From Palaemon carinicauda (Eukaryota > Arthropoda > Malacostraca > Decapoda > Palaemonidae), in assembly GCF_036898095.1 (NCBI RefSeq), contig NC_090725.1:211733468-211797467 (forward strand): 64,000 nucleotides of DNA. Direction: 5' to 3'. The translations under genes were made by a program, and so were the position numbers. The notes below the pieces were generated by a model that was given only the letters and a program-made list of their open reading frames with translations, had not been told where the DNA came from and made no database searches. This document shows positions 1-11,740 of this stretch, one piece after another; position 1 is the stretch's first letter; each line of letters begins with the position of its first letter.

Positions 1-78
1 AAACAATATCTTGATTTTTTATTTTTTCAAGCTGTTATGTTGTCCACCATGGCGAACGGTCCCCTTTTTAGCATATAA

Positions 79-86
79 CACACACA

Positions 87-152
<66 letters not shown>
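79..152. repeat. (CA)n(CT)n microsatellite
   Basis: A short CA run passes into about 32 CT dinucleotides. It lies at the 3' side of the decayed mariner transposase and produces an artefactual Arg-Glu repeat when the minus strand is translated. Confidence 0.95.
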
Positions 153-153
<1 letters not shown>

Positions 154-154
<1 letters not shown>

Positions 155-580
155 ATAAATCGCAATTTTGGTTGATGCCTTTTTGTAGACGCTGTGGCAG
201 ATTTTGTATATCCATGTCATTGAGGAATCGTCGAGCCTCATCTTTTACCTCATCGTCATTGCTGAAGCGCTTTCCAGCCCAATGTTCTTTCAACTTATGG
301 AACAGATAGTTGTGTCACTTGGTGGCGAGTCTGGGCTATAAGGTGTGTGGGTGATGATGTCCCATCCAAGCAACGGTTTGACGGGTAACATGGAGGCGAG
401 CGTTGTCGTGGAGCATGCTTATGCCTTTGCTCAACATTCCTCTTTTTTGGTTCTGAATTGCCTTTTGTGAGCTATTTCAGTGTCTCATAGTACCTGTCAG
501 CATTTGCTGTGTTTCCCAAAGCCATAAAGTCAACCAATGATACCCCTTTTCAGTCCCAAAACAACATGGCGGCAAGATTG
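154..580 (-). pseudogene. mariner-like transposase remnant
   Basis: Minus-strand translation, read through several frames, gives the C-terminal half of a mariner (Tc1/mariner superfamily) transposase. In order I see MLFWD near 555-575, NADRYYETLK near 490, LHDNAR near 400 (the second catalytic Asp block), a Trp-His-Pro-Pro-like block near 350, LKEHWAGKRF near 270-297 and LPQRLQKGINQN near 160-200. In the family these lie in this order around the D,D34D catalytic domain. The frame is broken by stops and indels, the N-terminal helix-turn-helix part is not seen, and the end runs into a CT microsatellite. It is an old, dead copy. Terminal repeats were not identified. Confidence 0.75.
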
Positions 581-725
581 TACAACATAGTTATACAAAA
601 AACTACCACAGCTCATACTTTCCTCCATCACCAACCCCATAGAAAGTCCTGGCTCTAATCAAAGTGACTACTTAGTGAGCCATATTCCATCTTCACTGTT
701 ATCGTTCTCCTATTTAAAGGACTCT

Positions 726-769
726 GTTTTGTATAGTTAGGAAAAACACTAATTACTTACAAATTTGTC
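726..769 (+). mobile_element. solo DIRS right-end fragment
   Basis: The 44 bases match the last bases of the DIRS elements A, B and E in this window (a TTTGTATAGTTAGGAAAAA block followed by TTACTTACAAATTTGTC). No internal DIRS sequence precedes it, so it is a terminal fragment left by truncation or recombination. It is closest to element E. Confidence 0.7.
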
Positions 770-779
770 CTATTACTTG

Positions 780-1445
780 AAATTTTTTTATATATATATA
801 TTCATTTGTTTCTTATTTTTAGTTTACTTTTTAGATGTTTTGGTAGTCTTACATTGCATAAGTTATAAGATGACAGCTATCTGTACCCATGTAAATGCAA
901 ACCAATTTTAGCATATTGGCTAATTGGCTGCTTAACCTCATACCTTTTAAGTGCTGCTGTATGTAGACAACTGTTCAGATGCCTAGTGTTGATAACTGAA
1001 TGTAGCAAAGTTTAATTTAAGGTAATGTGAATCGTTATAAGTTAGTAGTATATCACATTATTAGGTGCGTCTTATTAATGAAATAGGTCAAGACATTATT
1101 TTGGAATTTTTTTTCCAGGATTGTATACTCTTATGTTCTAAAGTCATTGATAGAATTATTGGTTCAGCAAAAAAATGGATGAAAGATATTTAAGGTTAAT
1201 AGGTAAGGTAATTAAAGAAGAGTTTGGAAATTTTTAAAGTGCAAAAGTTTCTATTTTTATTCTGGTTTGTTTGATTAATGTAAAGATTAAAAAAAAATCT
1301 ACATCTTATCTAGACTTATGGTGATCCTGACATAATTTTGATTTTGACTGAGGAGTAAATATTTTATTTAAACTCCAGAATTGAATGCAGGCATGCTGTT
1401 TTTTTCTAGGAATTACTTTATGTTTTCAACTAATTACTTTTGCAG
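780..1445. other. AT-rich TRMT1 intron sequence
   Basis: No coding potential or recognised repeat is visible apart from a short TA run near 790. It ends in the polypyrimidine tract and AG (1444-1445) of the first TRMT1 exon in the window. Confidence 0.6.
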
Positions 1446-1670
1446 TGTTGCAGTCTTGCGACTATTTGCCAAAGAACATCAAGATGGTATTCGTATATTA
1501 GAAGGTTTAGCTGCTTCTGGGCTGCGGTCTATTCGTTATGCACGTGAAATTGAAGGTGTCACTGAAGTTGTTGCAAATGATATTTCAAAGCAAGCTATTG
1601 AATGTATGAAACGTAACATCAAACATAATAATGTTGAGGATGTTGTTATTCCAAGCCACAAAGATGCCAG
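1446..1670 (+). CDS. TRMT1: TRMT1 internal exon: SAM-binding motif region of tRNA (guanine-26-N2)-dimethyltransferase
   Basis: This exon encodes part of the enzyme that dimethylates guanine 26 of many tRNAs using S-adenosylmethionine. The translated exon reads VAVLRLFAKEH, then ILEGLAASGLRSIRYA (motif I, SAM-binding loop), then VVANDIS (the acidic residue contacting SAM) and ends in SHKDA. These blocks are highly conserved in eukaryotic Trm1/TRMT1. The acceptor is placed at TTTTGCAG (1438-1445) because the family has a DLS/T-x-AV sequence here, which needs the phase-2 start; a second AG at 1452-1453 is less likely. The donor is CAG|GTATGT at 1671. The exon ends in phase 2 and joins the exon at 50580 to give Asp-Ala-Ser-Met-Leu-Met-Tyr, matching the family. 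No stop or frameshift is seen, so the host gene looks intact here. Confidence 0.92.
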
Positions 1671-2150
1671 GTATGTAAAATTTTTGAATGAATTGTGATA
1701 TCTTGTTAGTGAAAATTTTTGCTGTACACAGTACTGTATACCATTGTATAGAATGAATTGCTAAAAAAAGAACTAAATGCTTTGTTATTATAAGAGATCT
1801 CATTGTATTGTGTTTCTCATGTGTAACAATAACTTTTTTTAACTTTCTCATTGTATTATGATATTATTGTTCTTCAACCTTGAACCTTAGCATTTTTCAA
1901 TCAATTCTTTTCTAAATTTACATTTTTATTGCCAGTGCCAATACCTATGTGGCACATCAGGCCTTATAAGCTCATTAAATCATTCATCCAATACATTTGT
2001 TTGTACATAAATACTAACCTTCATTCTTTAATAGGTGTATAGTTCACGAAGGTCAAACTCAGCTGTTAAAATTTATAGTGAGGTGGTGGTAGTTATTGTT
2101 GAGTAACACTCCACTGTGCAGCCACTTTGACTTTAGTTGCTGAGCAGTAC
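1671..2150. other. intron sequence without recognised features
   Basis: AT-rich sequence with no convincing ORF. It may contain the eroded left end of element F, whose gag begins a little downstream, but I could not match it to any terminal repeat in the window. Confidence 0.5.
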
Positions 2151-2206
2151 TGACGACTGAATTTCTATATCCTTAGCTGTTTTAATTGTTCTGCATTTTC
2201 TTTCAG

Positions 2207-2305
2207 TGTGTTTCTTTGTCAGCCTGTGAGGGATTCCCAAAAAGCAGACATGCAGGTGTGGCCTGGTAAGCCTGGCTGCCAATGCAGCAGGTTTATAAGT
2301 AGGAC
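2207..2305 (+). pseudogene. element F gag, first fragment (Cys-rich N terminus)
   Basis: The fragment encodes GCQCSRFIS at 2272-2298, equivalent to GCPCGTFMS in element B gag. The frame runs into the insertion site of element A and continues directly at 12554, where a phenylalanine-cysteine-alanine-glycine stretch and then CDECKSW follow. This is a putative zinc-binding gag N terminus, as in other DIRS copies here. Confidence 0.65.
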
Positions 2306-2560
2306 TTTGTTCCGTAACTGGAATACAAACCACGCTATTTAATAGGGGTATTACTTTCGGCGTAGCTGAAATGACGAGCCATTAAAATTTAACGAGGGTT
2401 TACTACCCACACCGCTAGTTAGCGGGGGTAGGGGAGAGTAGCTTGCTACCTCCCCCCTCACACACACCTGTGCTTGAGCTCACTTTACTTTTGGCTCAGA
2501 GCGAGAGTGGTTGTTCCTCTCTCCCTCCTCGCCTATTTTGGACTGCCATTAATTTTTGTC
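2306..2560 (+). repeat. element A left inverted terminal repeat
   Basis: The segment is the reverse complement of about 12300-12530 at the right end of A: both carry the GACGAGCCATTAAAATTT block and a CGCTAGTTAGCG-like block. The outer bases are repeated in reverse orientation just left of the internal junction at 12246. Confidence 0.85.
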
Positions 2561-2582
2561 TTTTAACTTACTTTTTCTTATA

Positions 2583-5198
2583 CAGTGGAACCTCTACATA
2601 CGATTGTCCTAACATACGAATTTTCCAACATACGAAGTAAAATTCGACCAAATTTCCGTCTCGACACCCGAAGTGTTGCTCCAACATACGAAGTAAACAA
2701 TACACGTACCCGTGGAATTTTCTCGAAAGCGTCCAGTGTCGTTTGTTGTTGACGCCGCTAGACGGCAGCACATCGGAGGGACGCCAATCGAGTGTCACCT
2801 TGATCAGTCCTGTCATCTCGTGCGCATCGTGTGGTTGTCCTCTATTCGCTAAGTTTTAACAGTTTTTTTATCTTCCCTTTTCACGTGTTGTTTTTTGTGT
2901 TCCATAATCATGGGTCCTAAAAAGCTTAGTTTCGGTTCAGGAAGTAGTAGTAGTGGTGAGAAAAGGAGGAAGTCTATGCTTTCATTAGAATTAAAGCAAG
3001 AAATGATAAAAAGCATGAGCGAGGTGTATGAGTTAGCGATCTGGCTAAACAATATGGCCGGAATATGTCTACGATCTCGACGATCATAAAACAGAAGTCA
3101 GCCATTAAAGCAGTGAAACCTTCGAAGGGGATCACGATTATTTCCAAACGTCGTAGCCCTACCCTTGAAGAGATGGAACGACTTTTGTTAATATGGATCA
3201 AAGACAAGGAGATTGTTGGCGATACGATCACGGAAACGATCATTTGTGAGAAGGCCAGCGCTATCTACAGTGACTTGAAGGCGGCGCGCTCTCGGGGTGA
3301 CGCGGGGGAGAGTTCAGCCGATCCTACGACGGAGGAATTCAAGGGGTCTCGTGGTTGCTTCTAGAACGGACCGGGATTCATTCAGTTGTTCGTCATGGAG
3401 AAGCTTCGAGTTCGGACACCAAGGCTGCTAAAGACTTTGTTAAAAAGTTCGAAAGCATCGTGGCGGAGGAAGGTTACGTAGAGCAGCAGGTGTTCAACTG
3501 TGATGAAACCGGTCTGTTTTGGAAAAAGATGCCTAGTCGAACGTACATTACCGCCGAAGAGAAGAAAATGCCTGGACATAAGCCAATGAAGGATCGGTTG
3601 ACTCTTGCACTTTGTGCCAATGCCAGCGGGGACTGCAAATAAAGCCGTTATTGGTTTACCATTCCGAAAACCCTAGGGCATTTAAAGCTCATAGAATTAA
3701 TAAAGACCTGCTACATGTTCTATGGCGTTCTAATTCTAAGGCTTGGGTTACTAGGCATATCTTTGTGGAATGGGTAAACGTAGTTTTCGGCCCTGCTGTC
3801 AAGAAGTATCTTCAGGAGAGGAATTTGCCTTTGAAGTGCTTGCTTTGTTTGGACAATGCACCCGCTCACCCCCCCGGACTCAAAGATGATATCGACGAAT
3901 ACAAATTCATCAAGGTGTTGTATCTTCCACCGAATACCACCCCTATCCTCCATCCCATGGACCAGCAAGTCCTCTCTAATTTTAAGAAGCTGTACACCAA
4001 GCACTTATTTAAGCAGTTCTTTAATGTCACGCAAAGCACCAATTTAACTTTGCGTGAATTTTGGAGGAGCCACTTTAATATCGTGCACTGCTTAAAGATC
4101 ATTGATCAGGCTTGGGAGGGAGTAACTCGTGGGACCCTGAATTCCGCTTGGAAGAAGCTTTGGCCTGATGCTGTTGCTCCCAGAGATTTCGAAGGTTTTG
4201 GCCCCGAGAATGAACCTGTGGTTGCCGCTGAGGAAGACGTCGTAGAGATTGTATCCCTTGGCAAGTCCATGGGTCTGGAGGTGGATGAAGATGACATCAC
4301 CGAACTCGTCGATGAGCATCAGGAAGAGCTCACCACCGAGGAACTCGAGGAGCTGCAAGCCATGCAGCATGACGAGTTCCAAGCGCAGTTGAGTGAGTCG
4401 GAGGAGATCGAGGAGGTAGGCGAAATCTTAGGTACGGGGGAAATAAAACAGATGTTGGCATATCATCAACACGTTGATTTCATCGACAAGCATCACCCAC
4501 AGAAACTTCAGGTTTGCCGTGTTGTTGCGCAGTACGATGATGTTTGCTTAACGCATTTTAGAAAAATCCTCAAAAGCCGTACCAAGCAACTTTCACTCGA
4601 TAGTTTCTTTAAAAAATCTTTAATCGGTCTAGTGATCATGATGAAAAGAAAGAAAGTGAAGCAAAGAAAAGGCAGACCGAATTGAGTGAAAGTGATGAAA
4701 ATTAAAAACAAGAAAAGAAAAAATGTAAAAAAAAATATAGAATTATAAAAATGAAAAAAAAAAAATAAGCTAAGTTAAGTTAAAGTTCACGTAGTAGTGT
4801 AAGTTAGTGTAAGTTATCGTACACATTATCGTACAAAGTCACTGTCCCTACCTCCTCGCTGATCTTCCGTCTCCTCCTGCCTAGCAGTCCCTACACCTGC
4901 ACTGGCCTGTCGCTAAGGTAAAGTGTTACATTAAAACCCCTTTTTTATTTATTATTTCATTATTATTATTCTTTTTTTTTTGGTTTGTAATATGTATTTA
5001 TTATACAGGTATTGTATTATTGTAATGTGTAATTATGTGTAGCCATTTAATAAGGATTTATAATGGGTTTTTAGGCTGAGGAACGAATTAAATAAATTAC
5101 CATGTATTCTTATGGGAATATTTGCTCCAACATACGATCGTTTTAACATACGAAGCAGTTTCTGGAACGAATTAAGATCGTATGTAGAGGTATCACTG
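2583..5198 (+). mobile_element. Tigger/pogo DNA transposon nested in element A
   Basis: Terminal inverted repeats start CAGTGGAACCTCTACATACG at 2583 and end as its imperfect complement at 5198 (CGTATGTAGAGGTATCACTG). TA dinucleotides flank both sides (2581-2582 and 5199-5200), the target duplication typical of pogo/Tigger. A second internal copy of the ACATACGA block lies next to each end. The element carries one decayed transposase. Confidence 0.92.
2910..4685 (+). pseudogene. Tigger transposase (TIGD/jerky-type), frameshifted
   Basis: The start MGPKKLSFGSGSSSSGEKRR at 2910 is followed by a CENP-B-like helix-turn-helix region (AKQYGRNMSTIS near 3040-3075) and a DDE_1 catalytic domain. Catalytic blocks are NCDETGLFWKKMP (about 3498-3536), LLCLDNAPAHP (about 3841-3873) and NTTPILHPMDQQV (about 3936-3974). 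The C-terminal part is acidic, then lysine-rich, as in TIGD1-like proteins. At least three frame changes (near 3010-3040, 3350 and 3640) break the gene; the last 357 codons (from 3612) remain open to a TGA at 4683. The three catalytic aspartates are retained, so the breaks may be recent. It could not give a full protein as it stands. Confidence 0.88.
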
Positions 5199-5280
5199 TA
5201 CTTGTATATATATATATAAACATTCTTAATGTTTATGTATATATATATGTGTATAGAAATGTGGTAAGTTTCTTTTTCAG

Positions 5281-6330
5281 TGTTTGTGCTGTATGTGTGA
5301 TACATATACGACAACGACACTTCCGTAGTATCAAGGCCAGCACAGTTCCACTTCGTGGGGAACGACCTCTCCCTCTCTGGTCCTTCGGTCTTCCCGTCAG
5401 CATATATCCGTTAACTCGGCGGCCGCAGGGGAATCGTCATCGCTTGGACCCTCTTCATTCAACTATTGTCTTCGCCTTTTCCTCTTTTCCTATGGGAAAC
5501 TTGGATTCTGAGCGAAGGGAATGTGGCCTTTTAAAGATTTACTACGGTCTCTCTCTTCTCGAGGTCGTTCACCTTTACTACAACAGCATACTATTGGGGA
5601 AGCTCCTTTCCCGTGCGCGGGATAGGTTGCACTTCCGATTGTCTCAATTATTTTTAGTAAAAATCTAATTGTATTTTAACTTTTCAGCTTTCTCCGTGGG
5701 GAACACTTCCCTTCGGGGGTCAGTGGTTCTCACTATTAGTGAATATTCTTAGCTGATTTGAATAATTATAATTCTGTTTTTATTACAGTTACTCTGCTCC
5801 CCCTTTCTCCCGTGGTTGTCGTCTGGGGAAGGAAGGGCGCAATACTTAATTCTTATTTTATGTTGTTCCCTCGGGGTTCCTCTTCGGAGTTCCTCCCTAG
5901 GGAATTTCTGTTAAATAATTATTTAATTTTATTTTCCCAGTTAACTATGCAGTTTTTCTTCGTTCGACTAAAGAGTGCCAACGAAGCAGAGCTGTTCTGT
6001 TCATGCCTGGGGAATCTGCTGTCACTGCCGTCCCTCAGAAGACGTCGTCATGGGCGTCATCCCTTCTCTTAGAAGTACTCCCGTGACAACATAACCAGCA
6101 CTTCAGATCATCTTTGAACACTAAAGGAGGTTCGCCTCCAGGGGTTGGACAACTTCTCTTCCGAGGGAAGTTTCCTCCCCAGGTGTGAGGTTGTTTCTCC
6201 CTTCAGAGGGAGAACTTCCCATATCTTAATAAATTCATCGCCTTCGACTGCTGTTGCTACCTTTCGGCCAGACTTCTCTCCCCCCTTGCTAAGTTTCTCT
6301 TCCTTCAGGGTGGAGCACGGTCTTGGCAAG
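5281..6330 (+). pseudogene. element A 5' leader and start of gag region, degenerate
   Basis: Starts after an acceptor-like TTTTTCAG at 5273-5280 shared by position with elements B, D and F. No continuous gag frame remains. Sequence is rich in CCTTCGG and TTCTCTTC motifs like the gag of D and E. Assignment rests on position between the left repeat and the tandem repeats. Confidence 0.5.
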
Positions 6331-6690
6331 TCTCTTGTACGAAGTGTTCACCTCTCTCGTTCGCGAGAGAGGCCACTCATAGAGACTCCTCTTCGGAGGA
6401 TCACTACTGCTAAGGTCAGCTTGCTGATCCACCGGCCCTAAGGGGCATCATCATGGGCGTCTTCTAGTCTCTTCTACGAAGTGTTCACCTCCCTCGTTCG
6501 TGAGAGAGGCCACTCATAGAGACTCCTCTTCGGAGGATCACTACTGCTAAGGTCAGCTTGCTGATCCACCGGCCCTAAGGGGCATCATCATGGGCGTCTT
6601 CTAGTCTCTTCTACGAAGTTTTCACCTCTCTCGTTCGCGGGAGAGGCCTCTCATAGAGACACTTCTTCGGAGGATCAAGCAGACCTTCCA
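6331..6690 (+). repeat. 137-bp tandem repeat in element A gag region
   Basis: About 2.6 copies of a 137-bp unit are present, anchored by ACGAAGTGTTCACCTC at about 6340, 6477 and 6614. Each contains CTCGTTCGCGAGAG, a local inverted repeat, and GACTCCTCTTCGGAGGATC. The same words occur once in D (19060) and B (25980), so the unit was amplified in A. Confidence 0.88.
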
Positions 6691-7010
6691 GCGCAGCCTG
6701 ATCGTCCTGCCAGCTGACCTACCGATCTACCAGCGCAACCATGTGCTGCCACGTAGTCCTTTGGACTTCGGTCCTGGACTCTAACACGGACCTTTTATGG
6801 TCCCCATCGGTGGATGCTCGCCCTTCCAAAGGTCACATCCCAGTTCCTGATCGTCCTGCCAGCTGACCTACCGATCTACCAGCGCAACATTGCGCTGGAC
6901 TTCGGTCCTGGGCTCTAACGCAGACCTGCTTACGGTCCCCATCGGTGGATGCTCGCCCTTTTTTAAAGGGCACATCCCAGTTCCTGATCATCCTGCCAAT
7001 GGTCAACCTA
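6690..7010 (+). repeat. 135-bp tandem repeat in element A gag region
   Basis: Two copies of a unit containing CCCCATCGGTGGATGCTCGC (about 6802 and 6937) and CACATCCCAGTTCCTGATC. A single equivalent lies in element D near 19375-19420. Confidence 0.85.
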
Positions 7011-7059
7011 CCGGCTGACCCGCCAACCTACTGGCTGACCCGCCAACCTACTAGCGCTA

Positions 7060-8270
7060 CCTTCGCGCGCGCTTGCCGATATTCTTACGTGCGCGAGCGC
7101 CGACGATCTTCCGCGCGCGAGCGCAGACGATCTTCCGCGCACGGGTACCGATGGTCTCCCGCGCGCACGCATGCCGACATTCTTACGCGCGCTAGCGCTC
7201 ACAATCTTCCGTGCGCGGGCACCGATGGGCTCCCGCGCGCGCGCTCTTATATACGCGCGCGAGTGCGACGATCTTCGGCGCGCGGGCACCGATGGTCTTC
7301 CGCTCGCGCGGGCACCGATGGTCTTCCGCTCGCGCGAGCGCCGACAATCTTCCGCGCGTGGGTACCGACAATCTTCCGCGCGTGGGTACCGATGGTCTTC
7401 CACGCGCGGGTACCGATGGTCTTCCGCGCGCGGGTACCGACGGTCTTCCGCGCGCGGGTACCGACGGTCTTCCGCGCGCGAGGGCCGACGATCTTCCGCG
7501 CGCGAGCGCCGACGATCTTCCGCGCGCGAGCGCCGACGATCTTCCGCGCGCGGGCACCGACGATCTTTCGCGCGCAGGTACCGACGATCTTCCGCGCGCG
7601 GGTACCGACGATCTTCCGCGCGCGGGTACCGATGGTCTTCAGCTCGCGCGCTCGCCGACATTCTTCCGCGCGTGGGTATCGATGGAATTCCACGCGTGGG
7701 TACCGATGGACTCCCACGCGTGGGTACCGATGGTCTCTCGCTCGTGCGCCAATAGTCTTACATGCGCGCGCAAATAGTCTTCCGCGCGCGCCAATAGTCT
7801 TCCGCGTGCGCGCGTGCCAACAATCTTGTACGCGCGCGCCGACGATCTTCCCCACGCGCGCTAGCGCCAATGCTCTTGCGCGCGGCGACGATCTTCCGCG
7901 CGCGGGCGCCGATGATTTTCCAAGCACGCAAGCTCCAATGCTCTTGCGTGTGCCCCAATAGTCTTACACGCGCGCATGGCAACAATTCCGCGCGCACGGG
8001 CCGACTTTCTTCCCCGCGCGAGCTCCTAGGGTCTCCCGCGTGCGCACCAACAGTATTGCGCGCGGGCGCCGATGGTATGTTGCGTGTGCGCCATCAGTCT
8101 AGCCTTACGCGCGGTCGCGCGCCGACACCCTTCGCGCGTGCGCGCTCCAATAATCTCGAGTGTGTGCGCACAGCCTTCCGCGCGCACCGACGGTCTTCTA
8201 CGTGCGGACGCCGATGGTCTTCCGCATGCACAAGCCAACAGTCTCCACGTAGTACTTTCACGCACGCGCC
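7060..8270 (+). repeat. CpG-rich 24-bp tandem repeat array in element A gag
   Basis: About 45 imperfect copies of a 23-25 bp unit close to CGCGCGGGTACCGATGGTCT TCCG-type sequence fill this stretch. Because most units are 24 bp, all frames on both strands stay open for long distances, giving spurious Arg/Ala/Ser-rich reading frames. The position is that of the low-complexity segment of gag in B and D, so the array probably arose by expansion inside gag. CpG density is far above the surrounding AT-rich DNA. Confidence 0.9.
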
Positions 8271-9430
8271 AATGCTCCCACTCTTGTGCAACCAGTCACA
8301 CGCTTCGGTGCATTCTAGGGAGAATGCACAAAACTACACAGTGCCTTACTGCGCGCCAGCGCTCTTCCTCACTTTCCTGCGCCCTCCTGCGCAGTTACAG
8401 TCCCGAATCCATCCGCCAACTCTTGCCAAAGAGTCAAGGCTTGCAGATCCAATGCACCAGCTCTTGCTTAAGAACCAGCGCTTGCCTGCTCTCCAGGCAG
8501 ATATTAAGCACCAGCATCATCCTGTGTGCCATCGCTCCAGACTCACCTACACACTCGTGCAATTGTCAGTTAAAAGGATTAAAACTTTTTGGACAGGTCA
8601 CCATGGCCCCATTCCTCCCCGCAAGCACATAAACATTGCCACCGGGAAAAGAGGAATAAGGCTCCACAGAAGGATTCAAGATCCCGAAGATTCCATCCTA
8701 CAAGGGAATCAAATCGGGGAATCCTTAGTCCCTGTCTCTTCTGATGTTTCTTTTTTTCCTCGACAGATGACCGGCAGCAAACAGGAAAGCATCAACAGAC
8801 TGATCTCTAGATCACTTGTTTGCTGATGGCAAGTTCACAGTTTACTGTTCGCTAGGTCGCCGATCACCAGATCGCCAAGTGCTAGCTCAATGCTGATCTT
8901 TGAGCTCTAGTCCCTCCAATGACTAACGATCTCCAATTGCTAGCATTTCCAATCATCGATTGCTAGTCAATAACCAGTCATCAGCTTGCTGATCACTAGA
9001 TCACTGATGGGCAGCTCATCTTTCTTCGAACATTGAACTCAGCTCGCTGATCTCTGACCAGCCCATCTTCAGTTTGCTCATCTCTGACCAAACAGGGGGG
9101 ACCATAATCAGCTTGCTGATCTCGAACTCACCATCGGCTCACAGACCACCGATTCATCGGTCATCGGTTATTTTCCAGCAGTTCGTGACTCTAACTTACT
9201 AGTCAACCGCTTCCTGTAGTTCCTAGATCAGAACTTAATACATACTTCTCGCCTCTGGCCGTTTGCCATCACACTAATGTGATCGGTAAACGTTCGACAA
9301 CCCTCAACAACGGCTTGCCAACAGGGAACTACTTGCGAGCACTCTCCAACTGCACAATAACCACGATACCCAATGGTTAACCATTGATTAACATTCACCA
9401 GATTGATTTTATTCTAAGGAGTAGCATCAA
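8271..9430 (+). pseudogene. element A gag C-terminal region, degenerate
   Basis: Runs from the CpG array to the RT remnant. Near 8575-8660 it carries TTGGACAGGTCACCAT, also present in D at 20150, which anchors the alignment. From 8820 to 9150 short GCTGATC and GATCACC words recur irregularly. No open gag frame survives. Confidence 0.55.
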
Positions 9431-9439
9431 TCCCATCAG

Positions 9440-10780
9440 GGCGCGTGGTAAGGCTAAGCGTGGCCTTCCTTTTTAAAGAAATTCTCTCTCAGAGAAGAAT
9501 TCTTACACTGGGTATCGCGCCTGATCCTTTACGACACAAGTCAAGACTCCAGCGTCGACAATCTTCCATGCAAAAGGATCACCAAGGAGCTGTCCCTTTG
9601 GGTCGATGTCCACACCTTGTTGGAGTTCGATCAATGCCTAAGACCTCAGGTCTTCATTTGCACACTGGACCTGAAGGACACTTACTCCCAGGTCCAAACC
9701 ATCCATCTAGGAAGGTTGGAAGATTCAATCTAGACAAACAAGAAACACCAGTTCAAGGCACTGTGCTTCGGTCTTTCCACTACACCCATCCTGGTCTCAT
9801 AGGATCGGCTTCTGTCTCCGCTCTCTCGGGATGACTGACTGACCTAAGCAGACTCAGTGGCAACCTTGCATTAACACTGGAACTTCTGAAGTCTTTTTAC
9901 CAAGATCCAGTGATCAGGGTAAACCTACGGAAATCTTCCCTACTTCCCTCCCAGGAGACTGGTGTATCTGGGAATGATTCTAAACACCAATCTCCACAAA
10001 AACCTTCTTGGAACGAGAACGACTTCCATTCCAGGACACTTGAGTCGGAAAAAGAAGAAAGGAGGGACCATAGTGCTGCACCACATGACCTCAGCCCTCT
10101 GGACAGAGCCCGAAGGTACCTTCACTTTAATCTCATAAGAGATGAAGGCTAACTTTCCGGTCCTTCAACAGCCTCATCAGTTCCTAACAGACCACTCAGT
10201 GATGTGATGGACGACACACCACACACCACATAGAGACTCACATCGACAAGCAAGTAGGAACTGGCTTGTAGCCTCTTCCCATCTAATAGTATAAACACTA
10301 AGATGGGCCAAAGTCCGTTCGGTACCACTTTCAGCCCGCTTCATTCCAGACTGGAAGAACGTGCTCGCCGACAATCTGTGCACAGCATCTCAGATAAGGT
10401 ATACCGAATTGACTTTGGATCGCCATGTAGCTAACAAAGTCCCGACTTCACGAGGTCCTCCAAGTAGGATGGCTGTTCGCAACGCTCCTGAATCTCAGGC
10501 TACTGTTGCTCACCAGCCCTAGACCCCAAGGCTCTCTGGCAACAACGGTGGGTACAACAATGACGTTTACGTCTCGTCCCTGTTTTATCTGGAGAAGGGC
10601 ACCCAACAAGGCTAGAACATCGGTCAACCTCTCAAGGACTCTCCTAGCTCCGCTATGGTATTATGCAGAACGGTTTCCAAACCTTTTGCAACTCCTGATA
10701 GAGCCTCCAAGAGAACCCTCTCCACATAACAAACGACCCACTTCGACACCTACCACAAGCTATAGCTTTGCTATGATTGT
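9440..10780 (+). pseudogene. element A reverse transcriptase / RNase H remnant
   Basis: Fragments in several frames match the better-preserved RT/RNase H of B: CTLDLKDTY near 9664, LCFGLSTTP near 9762, LVYLGMILNTNLHK near 9960, HHMTSALW near 10081 and ARFIPDWKNVLADNL near 10335. The YxDD catalytic block is not intact. Multiple stops and frameshifts make it inactive. Confidence 0.75.
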
Positions 10781-11740
10781 ACACCTGGCGACTACCACCT
10801 CTTTGCGAAAAGGTTGTCTAGATATGTGAGGAATTCCTCAGCATCAGTCTACCAGGCAGTATCACGTCTTGTGTGGTTGGCGTCATGTGAAAGTGTCTCT
10901 CCACCCGATACCTCGATTCCAGCAATAGCTGAATCCTCGAGTATATGCAAGAGGAAAAGACCCCCTATTCAGTTTCGACAGGTAAAGATGATCACTCAAC
11001 CTTGATCCTTCGCTTTCAAACTGAAAGAAAGGGACACCCTCTCATCGATAGACTTTTCCTAACTCATACGGACTTACAACTTGCCTTTCCCCAGTCGGAA
11101 TTGAGACCTTCCTCTCAGAACATGGTTCAAATCTCCGATCCCTAAAGGGACCTCCTTGTGTTCCACTTCACCAGGCAACAAATTTTCTCCTGATTTAAGA
11201 ACACAATGTTCCTACACACTTGGACAGGAACCATACGAGTCAAGGAACTTCATGGTCTCTCTTTCGACATCGCCCATTATTGAGAAGGGCGAAAGACAGT
11301 GTTCATTGTCGTCCCCGAGTATGTCACCAGACACAGTCTCCAGAAGTGACGGATCCTACTCAAGTCTCAACTAGGTAACGGACGATCCAGATCATCCGTT
11401 ACTGTACCCAGGGTAAGGTATGAGACTTTACCTAAAGAAAAAGGCAATAGCCTGCACAGGTCCCTTCTCTTGTCAACACTGGGAGAGACTAGAGGAGGAT
11501 CACCGAAACATCATCTCGACATGACGACTCACAGTGTCAGGGGCATAACTATGCCCCTGGTCCTTCTTAGCAGATTACTCTGTGACGCAGGTTTTACAAG
11601 AAAGGATGTGAATGCTCCAGGTGACTTTCACAACCTTTCTCCTGCAAGACGTGACCCACAGGAACTCGATACGATCTCTATCGGTCCTTTGATGGCTGTA
11701 CAACAGCTGGTTTTATACCTCAAGCTCCTTATTGGACAAG
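10780..11740 (+). pseudogene. element A tyrosine recombinase remnant
   Basis: Starts with SRYVRNSSASVYQA (10812 on), the N-terminal core-binding region of the DIRS recombinase seen in B and D. The end retains SVRGIT near 11535-11560, the degenerate HxxR block, and LDTISIGPLMAVQQLV (11667-11715), equal to the B C terminus. Several frameshifts and stops lie between. Confidence 0.75.

Noticed and set aside
27..293. 88-codon minus-strand frame with Arg-Glu repeats
   Set aside because: The repeat is the translated CT microsatellite; the rest is the C terminus of the decayed mariner transposase.
1585..1851. Minus-strand frame over the first TRMT1 exon
   Set aside because: Antisense shadow of a well-supported exon.
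6945..8265. Several 80-340 codon Arg/Ala-rich frames on both strands
   Set aside because: All come from the 24-bp CpG-rich tandem array, which keeps most frames open. No independent evidence of coding on the minus strand.
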